A DNA stretch of 64,000 nt. Source: a virus. Below, one piece after another: positions 17,043-24,832 of the stretch; the stretch's first letter is position 1, and each line of letters starts with the position of its first letter. The notes below the pieces were generated by a model that worked only from the letters and a program-made list of their open reading frames with translations, searched no databases and was not told the DNA's origin. The stretch is from positions 1-64,000 of IMG/VR virus record IMGVR_UViG_3300042509_002208. One strand, written 5' to 3'. The position numbers and the translations under genes were made by a program.

Positions 17043-17717
17043 ATGGCTTTAACAATCTCTTTTAGTCCCAGAGAGCTTGAGCGAGTCGCTTTAGCGGCTT
17101 ATGCTGGCAAACGTCTGAGAGTATTCTTGGCAATCGTCAATACAGAGACATACAATAGCTCCACCGCTGTAGCGACGTGGGAAGCGTTGGAGGTTGTCGG
17201 TAATGGCTACAGCAGTTACAAAGAAATCATTGATCTAGGGTTGTATGATGGGACAGATACTCGGTACGAGCTTGGCGGGATTGACACGGCAGGAGGATAT
17301 ATTGATGCAGAATTTAATGCAACTCCTGGCGGTGTTGGGTTTACATATAACAGAGTTGTAGTGGTAGTGCAAGACGAGTCTTCCTCTAATTTAATTACAT
17401 ATACTGAGCTAACTTCTGACGTAGCAACTGTTACCACGGCCTCTAGTCATGGTCTAACCACTGGTGACGAAGTAGTAATTTCCGGAGCAACAGACAGCAC
17501 ATACAATGGTGTTTATGTTGTTACTGGTACTCCTACAGCTACCAGTTTTACTTTTGATAAAATTCACGCTGACATCACTTCCGCAATAAGTGTTGGCACA
17601 GTGAAGACCTATGCTGACACTGCCTATCCTCATTCCGTCTTAACGGAAGGTCCTGACATAACTCTGGCTCCCGGTCAAGTCATTACATACAGGATTCAGA
17701 TCATCGTTGATGATTAA
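17043..17717 (+). CDS. Tail-associated protein with a FCCH/SH3-like insert
   Basis: A 224-residue protein. Residues about 125-180 (VATVTTASSHGLTTGDEV, ISGAT, YNGVYVVTG) match the short beta-barrel insert often present in phage tail and neck proteins and resembling the E1 FCCH domain. The rest is beta-rich. Probably a minor tail or adsorption component. Confidence 0.55.
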   Translation: MALTISFSPRELERVALAAYAGKRLRVFLAIVNTETYNSSTAVATWEALEVVGNGYSSYKEIIDLGLYDGTDTRYELGGIDTAGGYIDAEFNATPGGVGFTYNRVVVVVQDESSSNLITYTELTSDVATVTTASSHGLTTGDEVVISGATDSTYNGVYVVTGTPTATSFTFDKIHADITSAISVGTVKTYADTAYPHSVLTEGPDITLAPGQVITYRIQIIVDD

Positions 17718-17728
17718 GTTGTGTATTT

Positions 17729-19945
17729 ATGACAACAGAAATAACCGTTGAAATAAAAGGTGGCGAAACCATACTGGACGCTGCTAAGACGGTACAAGCT
17801 AATGCAAGGGCAGATTACGAAGAACAGAAAAAGGAAAAGAAAGCTAAAGATACTGCAGAAGCTGCAGAAACACAACGGCAAGCAGATGAAGACGATGAAT
17901 ACAAGGGTGGCATCCGCGAAGATGAAGAGGAAGATAAACCTGAGAACAGACCAAAATCAAGAAAATGTGGTTTTTGGATTTTTAAAGATTACTTAATAGG
18001 TCGGCCTGACTACGGAGAAACGGGAACTGATGTCCCTGAGGAAAGAGTCGATCTTGATTATGACACTTTCCAGTTAAGCGTAGGAACAGGTGATGGTAAA
18101 AAATGGGCTACTCATTATTTTCAGGGGCCTGCAGGCAAGCCAGCTACTGAAACCAATGTAACAGGAAGTGCCACATTCATTGGCTACTTAAGTTATATAC
18201 AATTTTACACTCAGAGTTTCGGAACCGTTTACACGCTACCAGAAGGCGCGACCGTCGTTCCGTATGACCCAGCGTATTATTTAAATCCTTTGAGTCCTCC
18301 ACCGTCTGGCACTTGTCCGGATGGCTTTTGCTGGACGCTATTTTTCCCTGATGAGCTGAATTCGGGTCCTGGAAGATCCCGAAAAAATGTAACTGTGGTA
18401 AAGAAAGGAAAACCTGTTAATGCGTATGAGCCCACAGTTGCCAACCAGGCTATTTTCAATTTTCCGATCAATAACAAGAAAACTATCGTAGTAGCCGCAA
18501 ATTGGCTTGGCTGGAGTATGGGTACCGGCGGCGAGATATACGATGGCGTATTGCCGGATGAATACTTTTTACATCCCCAGAATATTACTCAGCCCAGTAT
18601 TAGAAGTACTGTATATTATAAGTATCCAGGAGGCGAGGAGACCGGATGGCAGCCAATCTATGGTTATTACTGGTTGATGGATCCGACAGACGAAACGAGT
18701 ATCATGAACTTGAGCCGTTTAGGTCAGTTACTTCCCCTTGATAGCTCTATTATTCATAATTATCAAGGCCAAAGTGAGACAGAAGTAGTTGGCTTTGCTG
18801 TCGGCCCTAATAATGTCAAAAAGCTAGACAGCATTCCGGCTGAAGTCGAAGCAAAAGTAAGAGCAAGATGTCCGGCTCCTTTCTGGGATGAATCGAATAT
18901 TTATTGGGGCAGATGGAATTTCCGCGATGTGGTTGATAACATACCTGGATACCCACAGCAAATTGATGACATCTACAATAATGCTAGCTGGGAAATGAAT
19001 CCAGATGCACACTGCATGGGGATTGCCAGAAATATTTTTTACAGATGGGTTGAATTTAGCTCGCAGGACTTGCCCTATGACTACTGGAATCGAGCAGAAT
19101 CATTTGATGCTGATTATCTAGATAGAAGTTCTGTTATGACGAAGCAAATTCTCGGAGCTTCTCCTGGTATATATGATTCTTATGATCTAGATTTGCAGGA
19201 TCATGCTTTTTATAATCACTTTGGAAAAGGATCCTGGTATGATAGCTGGAGTTTTACGTATTCAGTCAGAGATTCTTGGCTGTCTGATTATGGAGATGTT
19301 AGAATTCATGCGGGAGACATCAGAGAAGGCGCATGGCAGTGGATGAGAAATATAGATGAAACCGATACTGACGACAATCCACCCTGGCATATAACCGTAA
19401 ACGATCTTGCCTGGTTATATCTAAGACCGGATGACAGGCAAGCGTTTATCGATAATTATAAGCAATACAATGCTGTAAATACTTACGATTTCACCCCGGC
19501 TCAAATTAGTTATCTTAACAGTGCTCCCGAAGATCCTGTTTTTAGTTATATATATTATGCAAGAAATGTTGATGCAGAGAAGTTGATTGATGGAGTCAAA
19601 TGGGCAACGGATGGATACGGCGGAGCCTGGACCGATGCGAATTCACCAGCGTTCGATTACAATGATGATCCATTCTATGATGTCCCTTACATGGATATTG
19701 AAGATCCACACTGGATGAAATATAGATTGAAGACAAAATTATCTAATCAAAGAGTTTGGCCGCCTAGCATCAGCAGTGGTTTCGATGATCCAGTCCCAGC
19801 GAATGTCCCGGCTTCCTCAAAAAGCAGTCATCCACTTGCAAGAGGTGGTCTTAATCTTAGCTATGTTATCAATACCGCTTGGGATAATGATTACTCTCAA
19901 GTTTTGTTGGCTATGGGATTCCAGGCTGGAGACTTGAATGTTTAA
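17729..19945 (+). CDS. Large unrecognised structural protein
   Basis: A 738-residue protein. Residues 1-80 are strongly charged and probably coiled-coil (AADYEEQKKEKKAKD type, then acidic). The remaining 650 residues are unusually rich in Trp, Tyr, Asp and Pro with no recognisable motif. It has no signal peptide or membrane segment. Its position between tail genes and the scaffold suggests a virion protein. Nothing in it identifies an enzymatic role. Confidence 0.5.
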   Translation: MTTEITVEIKGGETILDAAKTVQANARADYEEQKKEKKAKDTAEAAETQRQADEDDEYKGGIREDEEEDKPENRPKSRKCGFWIFKDYLIGRPDYGETGTDVPEERVDLDYDTFQLSVGTGDGKKWATHYFQGPAGKPATETNVTGSATFIGYLSYIQFYTQSFGTVYTLPEGATVVPYDPAYYLNPLSPPPSGTCPDGFCWTLFFPDELNSGPGRSRKNVTVVKKGKPVNAYEPTVANQAIFNFPINNKKTIVVAANWLGWSMGTGGEIYDGVLPDEYFLHPQNITQPSIRSTVYYKYPGGEETGWQPIYGYYWLMDPTDETSIMNLSRLGQLLPLDSSIIHNYQGQSETEVVGFAVGPNNVKKLDSIPAEVEAKVRARCPAPFWDESNIYWGRWNFRDVVDNIPGYPQQIDDIYNNASWEMNPDAHCMGIARNIFYRWVEFSSQDLPYDYWNRAESFDADYLDRSSVMTKQILGASPGIYDSYDLDLQDHAFYNHFGKGSWYDSWSFTYSVRDSWLSDYGDVRIHAGDIREGAWQWMRNIDETDTDDNPPWHITVNDLAWLYLRPDDRQAFIDNYKQYNAVNTYDFTPAQISYLNSAPEDPVFSYIYYARNVDAEKLIDGVKWATDGYGGAWTDANSPAFDYNDDPFYDVPYMDIEDPHWMKYRLKTKLSNQRVWPPSISSGFDDPVPANVPASSKSSHPLARGGLNLSYVINTAWDNDYSQVLLAMGFQAGDLNV

Positions 19946-19948
19946 ATT

Positions 19949-20071
19949 ATGGATACCAATATCTACGAAAAGGCCAAGATCGTTCAGATGATAGCCAGGA
20001 TTCAGGCCAAGAAGAAAGCCTCCCAATTGGCGATGCTTCGCAAGTTAAAGGATAAGCCAAAGAAGCGATAG
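19949..20071 (+). CDS. Tiny basic protein
   Basis: A 40-residue frame with ATG 3 nt after the previous stop. It is Lys-rich, with a helical N-terminus and a basic end (KLKDKPKKR). Its tight spacing between two structural genes suggests it is translated. It could be a head-packaged or DNA-binding peptide; no homology is recognised. Confidence 0.5.
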   Translation: MDTNIYEKAKIVQMIARIQAKKKASQLAMLRKLKDKPKKR

Positions 20072-20080
20072 GCATACTAA
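20071..20080 (+). promoter_or_regulatory. GGNANNCTA motif (candidate late promoter -10)
   Basis: GGCATACTAA starts on the last base of the upstream stop codon and ends 30 nt before the scaffold ATG at 20111. Confidence 0.45.
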
Positions 20081-20110
20081 CGCGCAATTTAGGCGTGATG
20101 CCTGCTCCCA

Positions 20111-20848
20111 ATGTCCGACGACAATCAGCAAGCACCTGAGACGGGTGCCATTCAAGGCAACGAAAATACTTTTAGCGGAAACGAAGACAACAAAAGCTAT
20201 AGCGAAGAAGAGGTTCAAAACCTGCTGAAAGCGCTAAAAGCTGAGCGTGAATCGCGTAAGATTTACGAAAAAGAAGTCAAGGAAAAGGCGGCCCAGCTAG
20301 AAAAGTTCGCCCAGATCAACCCTGACGAATATCGAAAGCTTCAAGAAGAAGCTGCTATTGCTGCACGAGAGAAGGCGGCAGCGGATGAACGCACCTCTTT
20401 ACTTGAAGAGAAGTACGGCGCTCAGGCCGCTGAGGCAGTCAAGAAAGCTGATCTTGCACAGCAAGAATTGCTTGAATTCCGCAAGCGGTACGCTCTCGAA
20501 AAGGTGTTCTTTGCTGCTGGCGGTCGTACTGATTCCGCTGATGGGATTTCATTCTTTGATATGATCTTCAATCAGATCGGAACTCAGTTCAGGCTTGAAA
20601 GCAATGGTAACGTAACCGTTGTTGACGCCAGTGGTGATCCTGTGTTGGATTCTGATTCCGGGAAAAGGATCAATCCTGAGGATTACTTGTCCGGCCTGAA
20701 GAATCATCCAATTTATGGAACCTTCTTCAAGGGCAACAAAGGCTCTGGCGCTGGCATTGGTTATGGCGGCACTGACGCCAATGGTGTTACTGGTGAAGAT
20801 CTTGCCGGCCTAAGTCGAGACGAAATTTTCCTTCGGGCGTTTGGTTGA
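20111..20848 (+). CDS. Capsid scaffolding protein
   Basis: A 245-residue protein with a disordered acidic N-terminus and a long charged coiled-coil from about residue 30 to 140 (SEEEVQNLLKALKAERESRK, QLEKFAQINPDEYRKLQEE). A shorter C-terminal region follows, ending DEIFLRAFG. This is the usual layout of siphovirus scaffolds, which guide capsid assembly and are then removed. It directly precedes the major capsid gene. No protease motif is present. Confidence 0.85.
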   Translation: MSDDNQQAPETGAIQGNENTFSGNEDNKSYSEEEVQNLLKALKAERESRKIYEKEVKEKAAQLEKFAQINPDEYRKLQEEAAIAAREKAAADERTSLLEEKYGAQAAEAVKKADLAQQELLEFRKRYALEKVFFAAGGRTDSADGISFFDMIFNQIGTQFRLESNGNVTVVDASGDPVLDSDSGKRINPEDYLSGLKNHPIYGTFFKGNKGSGAGIGYGGTDANGVTGEDLAGLSRDEIFLRAFG

Positions 20849-20855
20849 GCAGACG

Positions 20856-20880
20856 AAAACCGGCTTCGGCCGGTTTTTTT
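20856..20880 (+). terminator. Rho-independent terminator after scaffold gene
   Basis: AAAACCGGC at 20856-20864 pairs with GCCGGTTTT at 20869-20877 around a TTCG tetraloop, followed by further T residues. Confidence 0.9.
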
Positions 20881-20896
20881 GTGATCAATTATCTTT

Positions 20897-20937
20897 ATTG
20901 CGATTCTCAATAACTTAATATTATTGAGAATCGCAAT
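20897..20937. repeat. Perfect 17-bp inverted repeat upstream of the capsid gene
   Basis: ATTGCGATTCTCAATAA (20897-20913) is the exact reverse complement of 20921-20937, with a 7-nt AT-rich loop. No T-run follows, and a terminator already lies 17 nt upstream, so a second terminator is unlikely. It could be an operator or a stabilising RNA hairpin in the capsid leader. Confidence 0.75.
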
Positions 20938-20940
20938 ATT

Positions 20941-20950
20941 GGTATTCTAA
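20941..20950 (+). promoter_or_regulatory. GGNANNCTA motif (candidate late promoter -10)
   Basis: GGTATTCTAA lies 3 nt after the 17-bp inverted repeat and 123 nt before the capsid ATG at 21074. If used, it gives the longest leader among the motif sites. Confidence 0.4.
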
Positions 20951-21073
20951 GGTGAAGTACCCAGCCCTGAACTGGTTGTGATGACCTATCGGGGAGGGTC
21001 TAGCGCAATCGGAACGTGATGTTCTAAAGGCGATTTACCTTTCCTCAAATAGTTATCATCAACTAGGAGAAAC

Positions 21074-21976
21074 ATGGCTCTTACTCTTGCAGAGGCTAAA
21101 AAGCACGCCTCTAACCCCCAAGAACTGGCGATCGTAACCGAACTCGCCGCCGGTCCTCTGCTTCAGAATCTGCCTTTCCGCGAAGTGCAAGGCAACGGTC
21201 TGTTCTGGAAGCGTGAGGAGTCCCTCGGCGACGTGGGCTTCCGTGCCTTCAACGATGGCTATGCCGAAAGCTATGCCACCGTCAAGCAGCAAAGCGAAGC
21301 GCTGAAGTTGTTCGGTGGTGACATCAAGGTTGACCGTGCCATCGTCGACCTGGAAGGCCCCGAAGCTCGCGCTTACCAGATCCAAGCCAAGACCCGCGCA
21401 ATGCGTCTGGCTTTCGAGGCTCTGTTCATCAATGGCGACTCCAACAGCACTGGCGCTGAGTTCGACGGTCTGGCAACCCGCCTGCCCGCTGGCGACTACG
21501 CTACCAACTCCCAGGTGATCCGCAACGCTTCCAGCGCTGCTGCTCTGGATCTGGGCAAACTGGACGAAGTGATTGACGCCGTGGACGCCCAGGGTGGCAC
21601 CAAGTACATCGTGTGCTCGAAGTCCGCTCGCCGCGCTCTGACCAAGGCCGCTCGTAACAGCAGCCAGATCGACATCATGCGTGATGAATTCGGCTATCAG
21701 CAGACCGTGTATGGTGGCCTGCCCGTGCTGGAAATTGACCGCGACCACCAGAACGTGGCAATCCTGGACAGCAACCCTGCTGATCAGTCCCTGTATGTCG
21801 TGTCCTTCGGCAACGATCTGCTGACCGGCCTGCAGAACGGTGGCCCTCAGGTGCGTGATCTGGGTGAAGCAACCGACGCCCCCGTCCTGGTGACCCGCGT
21901 TGAGTGGTATTGCGGCCTGGCTCTGATCAACGGCCGTGCTGCTGCTCGTCTGACCAACGTGAATGCAACCGCCTGA
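21074..21976 (+). CDS. Major capsid protein, HK97 fold
   Basis: A 300-residue protein right after the scaffold gene. A strong ribosome binding site (AGGAG) precedes the ATG and a terminator follows. Typical HK97-type features include an N-terminal helix, an acidic E-loop-like region (EALFINGDSNSTGAEFDGLA), a P-domain helix (AALDLGKLDEVIDAVDAQGG), and a C-terminal beta segment (VLVTRVEWYCGLALINGRAAARL). Codon use is visibly more GC-ending than in the neighbouring tail genes, as expected for the most abundant virion protein. No fused protease domain. Confidence 0.9.
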   Translation: MALTLAEAKKHASNPQELAIVTELAAGPLLQNLPFREVQGNGLFWKREESLGDVGFRAFNDGYAESYATVKQQSEALKLFGGDIKVDRAIVDLEGPEARAYQIQAKTRAMRLAFEALFINGDSNSTGAEFDGLATRLPAGDYATNSQVIRNASSAAALDLGKLDEVIDAVDAQGGTKYIVCSKSARRALTKAARNSSQIDIMRDEFGYQQTVYGGLPVLEIDRDHQNVAILDSNPADQSLYVVSFGNDLLTGLQNGGPQVRDLGEATDAPVLVTRVEWYCGLALINGRAAARLTNVNATA

Positions 21977-21998
21977 ACCTAGGCGCTAGCTAAGATTA

Positions 21999-22025
21999 AG
22001 GGGTCCTAAAAAGGGCCCCTTTTTC
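21999..22025 (+). terminator. Rho-independent terminator after capsid gene
   Basis: AGGGGTCC at 21999-22006 pairs with GGGCCCCT at 22013-22020 (one G-U) around TAAAAA, followed by a T-run. Confidence 0.9.
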
Positions 22026-22029
22026 GTAT

Positions 22030-22039
22030 GGAAAACTAG
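22030..22039 (+). promoter_or_regulatory. GGNANNCTA motif (candidate late promoter -10)
   Basis: GGAAAACTAG directly follows the capsid terminator and ends exactly 18 nt before the GTG at 22058. Confidence 0.5.
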
Positions 22040-22057
22040 TCAGACTAAGGATTGTCT

Positions 22058-23257
22058 GTGATTTTTTCGTCGTCCGATATTGAACGCTTAATCGGCGACG
22101 ATCCGATTATCAAGGCAATTTGCGATATCGAAATAGTCGACGCAAAGCCTGCCCTGAAGGCCGGTAGTGGTGTTGTTATTTATATTAAACGATATCCTGA
22201 GCTGTCCGAATTTGAAGCAAGGTGGGATATCTGGATTATTGACTATGACAACGAACCAGTTGATGTTGTTATCCGTCAACTGAGAAAATTACTGCCTCGA
22301 TTTACACTTATTGAAGAAGGCGTAATCATAAAAGCCAGCACAACAGAACTTAGATCTGAGCGAACCGAAACTGAGATAAAGATCGAGCCAGTTGCAGTTA
22401 CAGAAGATCCTTATGAAGAGAAGTTCCAGGATCTCCTTCAATCCATAGAAGACAGGATGCTGCTCGTTGGTCCTGGCAGATCAGGACGTGACGGCAGAGA
22501 TGGTAAAGATGGCATTAATGGTAAAGATGGCATAGACGGCAAAGATTTAGAAGTTACTGAAGTTGAACTTGGCGATCTCAACGATGTCTTTATTTCTGAC
22601 GCAAATCGTGGCCAGTTCCTCATGTTTGATGGAGCTGGTTGGATTCCACGCTTTGTTCCTCAGGTATTCTCAGGTGGCGGTGGAGGTTCCAGTGAAGGCG
22701 GTGGAGGAGACGGCACAATGCCGGAACCACCAGATGATGGCAGATTCTATCTTCGACAAGTCAACAATGGCGCAGGCCAGTGGGTTGATTTACTGACTGC
22801 ACTGAATGCATTGTATCTTGATGGTGGTGATTTTGACGGAAGAAGAGTTAAGACTTCTACTGGTAATTACGTTGTTACTGGATATAGTTCATCTCGTTAT
22901 ATCATCAAGACGCTTCCTGCGGATAGAGGAACGTTTATTGCATCGGGCGAAAATGGTTCGTTCTTGTTTGATCGGATACTTAAAGCCGATAGCGTTGACT
23001 TAATCGTTGCCGGTTCACCTGCAACAATATCAGCTTCTCGTATTGTAACGGCTGATGCAGCCAGCTTTACTGTAACAGGTCAATCAGGAGATGATATTAT
23101 TGGTTATCGTATTCTTGGAGCAGTTGGCAATATTGACCTGACTGGCTCAGATGGTCAGATTCGTTACAACGAACCCGATGTTCAGTTTTATGGAGATTGG
23201 GCTGCTCAAAACTATGGTTACCTAAGTGAAGTCTACCCTGACGGATGGGCTGGGTAG
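22058..23257 (+). CDS. Fibre protein with a collagen-like segment
   Basis: About 399 residues from GTG 22058, preferred over TTG 22052 because AAGG lies at a better distance. The N-terminal 130 residues form a mixed domain that probably anchors to the virion. A Gly-X-Y collagen-like run follows (GRSGRDGRDGKDG, GKDGIDGKD), then a LGDLNDVFI segment and Gly/Ser linkers. The C-terminal beta-rich domain resembles tail fibre tips. It is the first gene after the capsid terminator and starts the adhesin cluster. Confidence 0.65.
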   Translation: MIFSSSDIERLIGDDPIIKAICDIEIVDAKPALKAGSGVVIYIKRYPELSEFEARWDIWIIDYDNEPVDVVIRQLRKLLPRFTLIEEGVIIKASTTELRSERTETEIKIEPVAVTEDPYEEKFQDLLQSIEDRMLLVGPGRSGRDGRDGKDGINGKDGIDGKDLEVTEVELGDLNDVFISDANRGQFLMFDGAGWIPRFVPQVFSGGGGGSSEGGGGDGTMPEPPDDGRFYLRQVNNGAGQWVDLLTALNALYLDGGDFDGRRVKTSTGNYVVTGYSSSRYIIKTLPADRGTFIASGENGSFLFDRILKADSVDLIVAGSPATISASRIVTADAASFTVTGQSGDDIIGYRILGAVGNIDLTGSDGQIRYNEPDVQFYGDWAAQNYGYLSEVYPDGWAG

Positions 23258-23266
23258 GTAACCTAG
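23257..23266 (+). promoter_or_regulatory. GGNANNCTA motif (candidate late promoter -10)
   Basis: GGTAACCTAG starts on the last base of the upstream TAG and ends 18 nt before the ATG at 23285. The same ten bases recur at 39222. Confidence 0.5.
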
Positions 23267-23284
23267 TTGGAATAACTGAGGCGC

Positions 23285-23638
23285 ATGACAGCTCCAAATT
23301 TGTTGTCGCCAACAACAGTAACTGGTAAGACAGCAATTGCTGAGCTGACCACTTCCTTGGTTGCGATCATCGATAATCCATCGGCTAGCGGCAAGGTTTT
23401 TAAGATTAATACAATTAGGGCAGCTAATATCACGGGCAGTGCTGTTACTATCAGCGTTTGCCACCATAGAGGTCAGCATAATTATCTGCTGAAGGATGGA
23501 GCCCTTGATGGGGCAAAAACAATAATTGTGACCGACAAGAACGAATATGTTTATCTTGAGGAGGGCGATCAGTTAATGGCCTCTTCGTCTTCTGGTTCCA
23601 GTGTTCATTTAACCATCAACTACGAGGAGATTAACTGA
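23285..23638 (+). CDS. Small structural-type protein
   Basis: A 117-residue beta-rich protein (FKINTIRAANITGSAVTISV, EEGDQLMASSSSGSSVHLTINYEE). Proteins of this shape are frequent next to phage fibre genes and may form a collar or fibre base, but I cannot name a family. Its TGA overlaps the ATG of the next gene. Confidence 0.55.
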   Translation: MTAPNLLSPTTVTGKTAIAELTTSLVAIIDNPSASGKVFKINTIRAANITGSAVTISVCHHRGQHNYLLKDGALDGAKTIIVTDKNEYVYLEEGDQLMASSSSGSSVHLTINYEEIN

Positions 23639-24558
23639 TGACTTGGTCTATTTCCCACACGATTACTTACAACACCAATGCAGATAATCACACTGCACTA
23701 ACTTATTTGTTTGACACTTATTTACCAAGCAAGGGTTGGACGACTGCCGCTCATCCAACAAACCCAGCCAGCTTTAGAAGAAAAGCCAAGTTCACTTGTC
23801 TTAATGTATTAACAAATACCAACTATTCCATGTATCATTGGGTGGACTGGTCGAGCACGTCCCCCACCAGCTTGTATTGGTACGAAGATGCAACGTATAC
23901 AACAACTCCTGGCGATTTGTGCAATGACAGCACTAACAGTCAATCGTCCCAATATCCAATGACACTTGCTGGCGAGAACTGGAAGTTCTGCACTAGCACA
24001 GAGAATGCAAATACGGCATTAGTGCTCAAGGGTGGAAAGGTTGCTTTTTACTGGCCTGGAATTACGGAAGGTTTATTTTGGCCCGACCCGGCATGGGCTG
24101 CAGGCTCCACCGACAATAAGGGCACCTGGATTTGTCCAGTGATGGGCTGGTATTACAATAGTTTTGGTGTGGCCAACTCTCCCGTTACCACTAATACAGG
24201 AACTATATATTACATGGTGCCATCAGTGGGAATGCACCCCAGTGCCAGTGCGTCTGGCCATAGACTTGGTGGCAATTATATTGGGACCAATTTTTCTTGG
24301 ATGTATAGCCAAAATAGCACCAGTAGTTTTTATCCTGATTCCAGTAGTCATATTGGTTTCACGAATGGTGGACATACTGATGTAGGCGTTTGGCAGCCCG
24401 CCTCAATTTACAACAGTAGCGATTGCCGCCAACCGTTTGCATATAGCACAAACGGGGTTACATTGCAGATCGGGTCTAATTACTGGTATAAATCATTTAC
24501 TGATTTAGGCAGGCAAGATGTAATCTTTAATTTTGGCACAGTTGATCCTCTGGCGTAA
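23638..24558 (+). CDS. Probable virion surface protein
   Basis: A 306-residue protein rich in Ser, Thr, Tyr and Trp with almost no charge, typical of phage adhesins. It contains several Cys residues spaced along the chain. It overlaps its neighbours by one base on each side and so belongs to a translationally coupled group 23285-24782. No family is recognised. Confidence 0.5.
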   Translation: MTWSISHTITYNTNADNHTALTYLFDTYLPSKGWTTAAHPTNPASFRRKAKFTCLNVLTNTNYSMYHWVDWSSTSPTSLYWYEDATYTTTPGDLCNDSTNSQSSQYPMTLAGENWKFCTSTENANTALVLKGGKVAFYWPGITEGLFWPDPAWAAGSTDNKGTWICPVMGWYYNSFGVANSPVTTNTGTIYYMVPSVGMHPSASASGHRLGGNYIGTNFSWMYSQNSTSSFYPDSSSHIGFTNGGHTDVGVWQPASIYNSSDCRQPFAYSTNGVTLQIGSNYWYKSFTDLGRQDVIFNFGTVDPLA

Positions 24559-24782
24559 TGGCTACCCCTGTTACGGTTGATGGGATCTTCGAGGATACAA
24601 GCATCGTTCCAGGAATGATGCTTGTAAGTGCTGTTAGCATAAGGCCACAGTATAATACATTCCAGTCTCCTGGCACTGTCGGCGATTTTGTTGATGTTGC
24701 AGCAATAAGACCGTTTCAGGCTCCACCTGGGACAGGAACAGTTAACCCCGACTGGCGTAGACCTGATAGAGAGATCGGTTGA
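24558..24782 (+). CDS. Short hypothetical protein in the fibre cluster
   Basis: A 74-residue protein with repeated Gly/Pro/Val-rich segments ending in a basic WRRPDREIG tail. It is coupled to the upstream gene by a one-base overlap. Function unknown; perhaps a fibre-attachment peptide. Confidence 0.5.
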   Translation: MATPVTVDGIFEDTSIVPGMMLVSAVSIRPQYNTFQSPGTVGDFVDVAAIRPFQAPPGTGTVNPDWRRPDREIG

Positions 24783-24790
24783 TTTACCTA

Positions 24791-24800
24791 GGAATTCTAG
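24791..24800 (+). promoter_or_regulatory. GGNANNCTA motif (candidate late promoter -10)
   Basis: GGAATTCTAG begins 8 nt after the stop at 24782 and ends 32 nt before the ATG at 24833. Confidence 0.45.
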
Positions 24801-24832
24801 TTCAGTACTGACTCTGCCGGACTGGAGCCGAT

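Noticed and set aside
20897-20937. Reading the 17-bp inverted repeat as a Fur box
   Set aside because: Only part of each arm resembles Fur sites, and a Fur-controlled late capsid gene has no support; kept as an unexplained inverted repeat.
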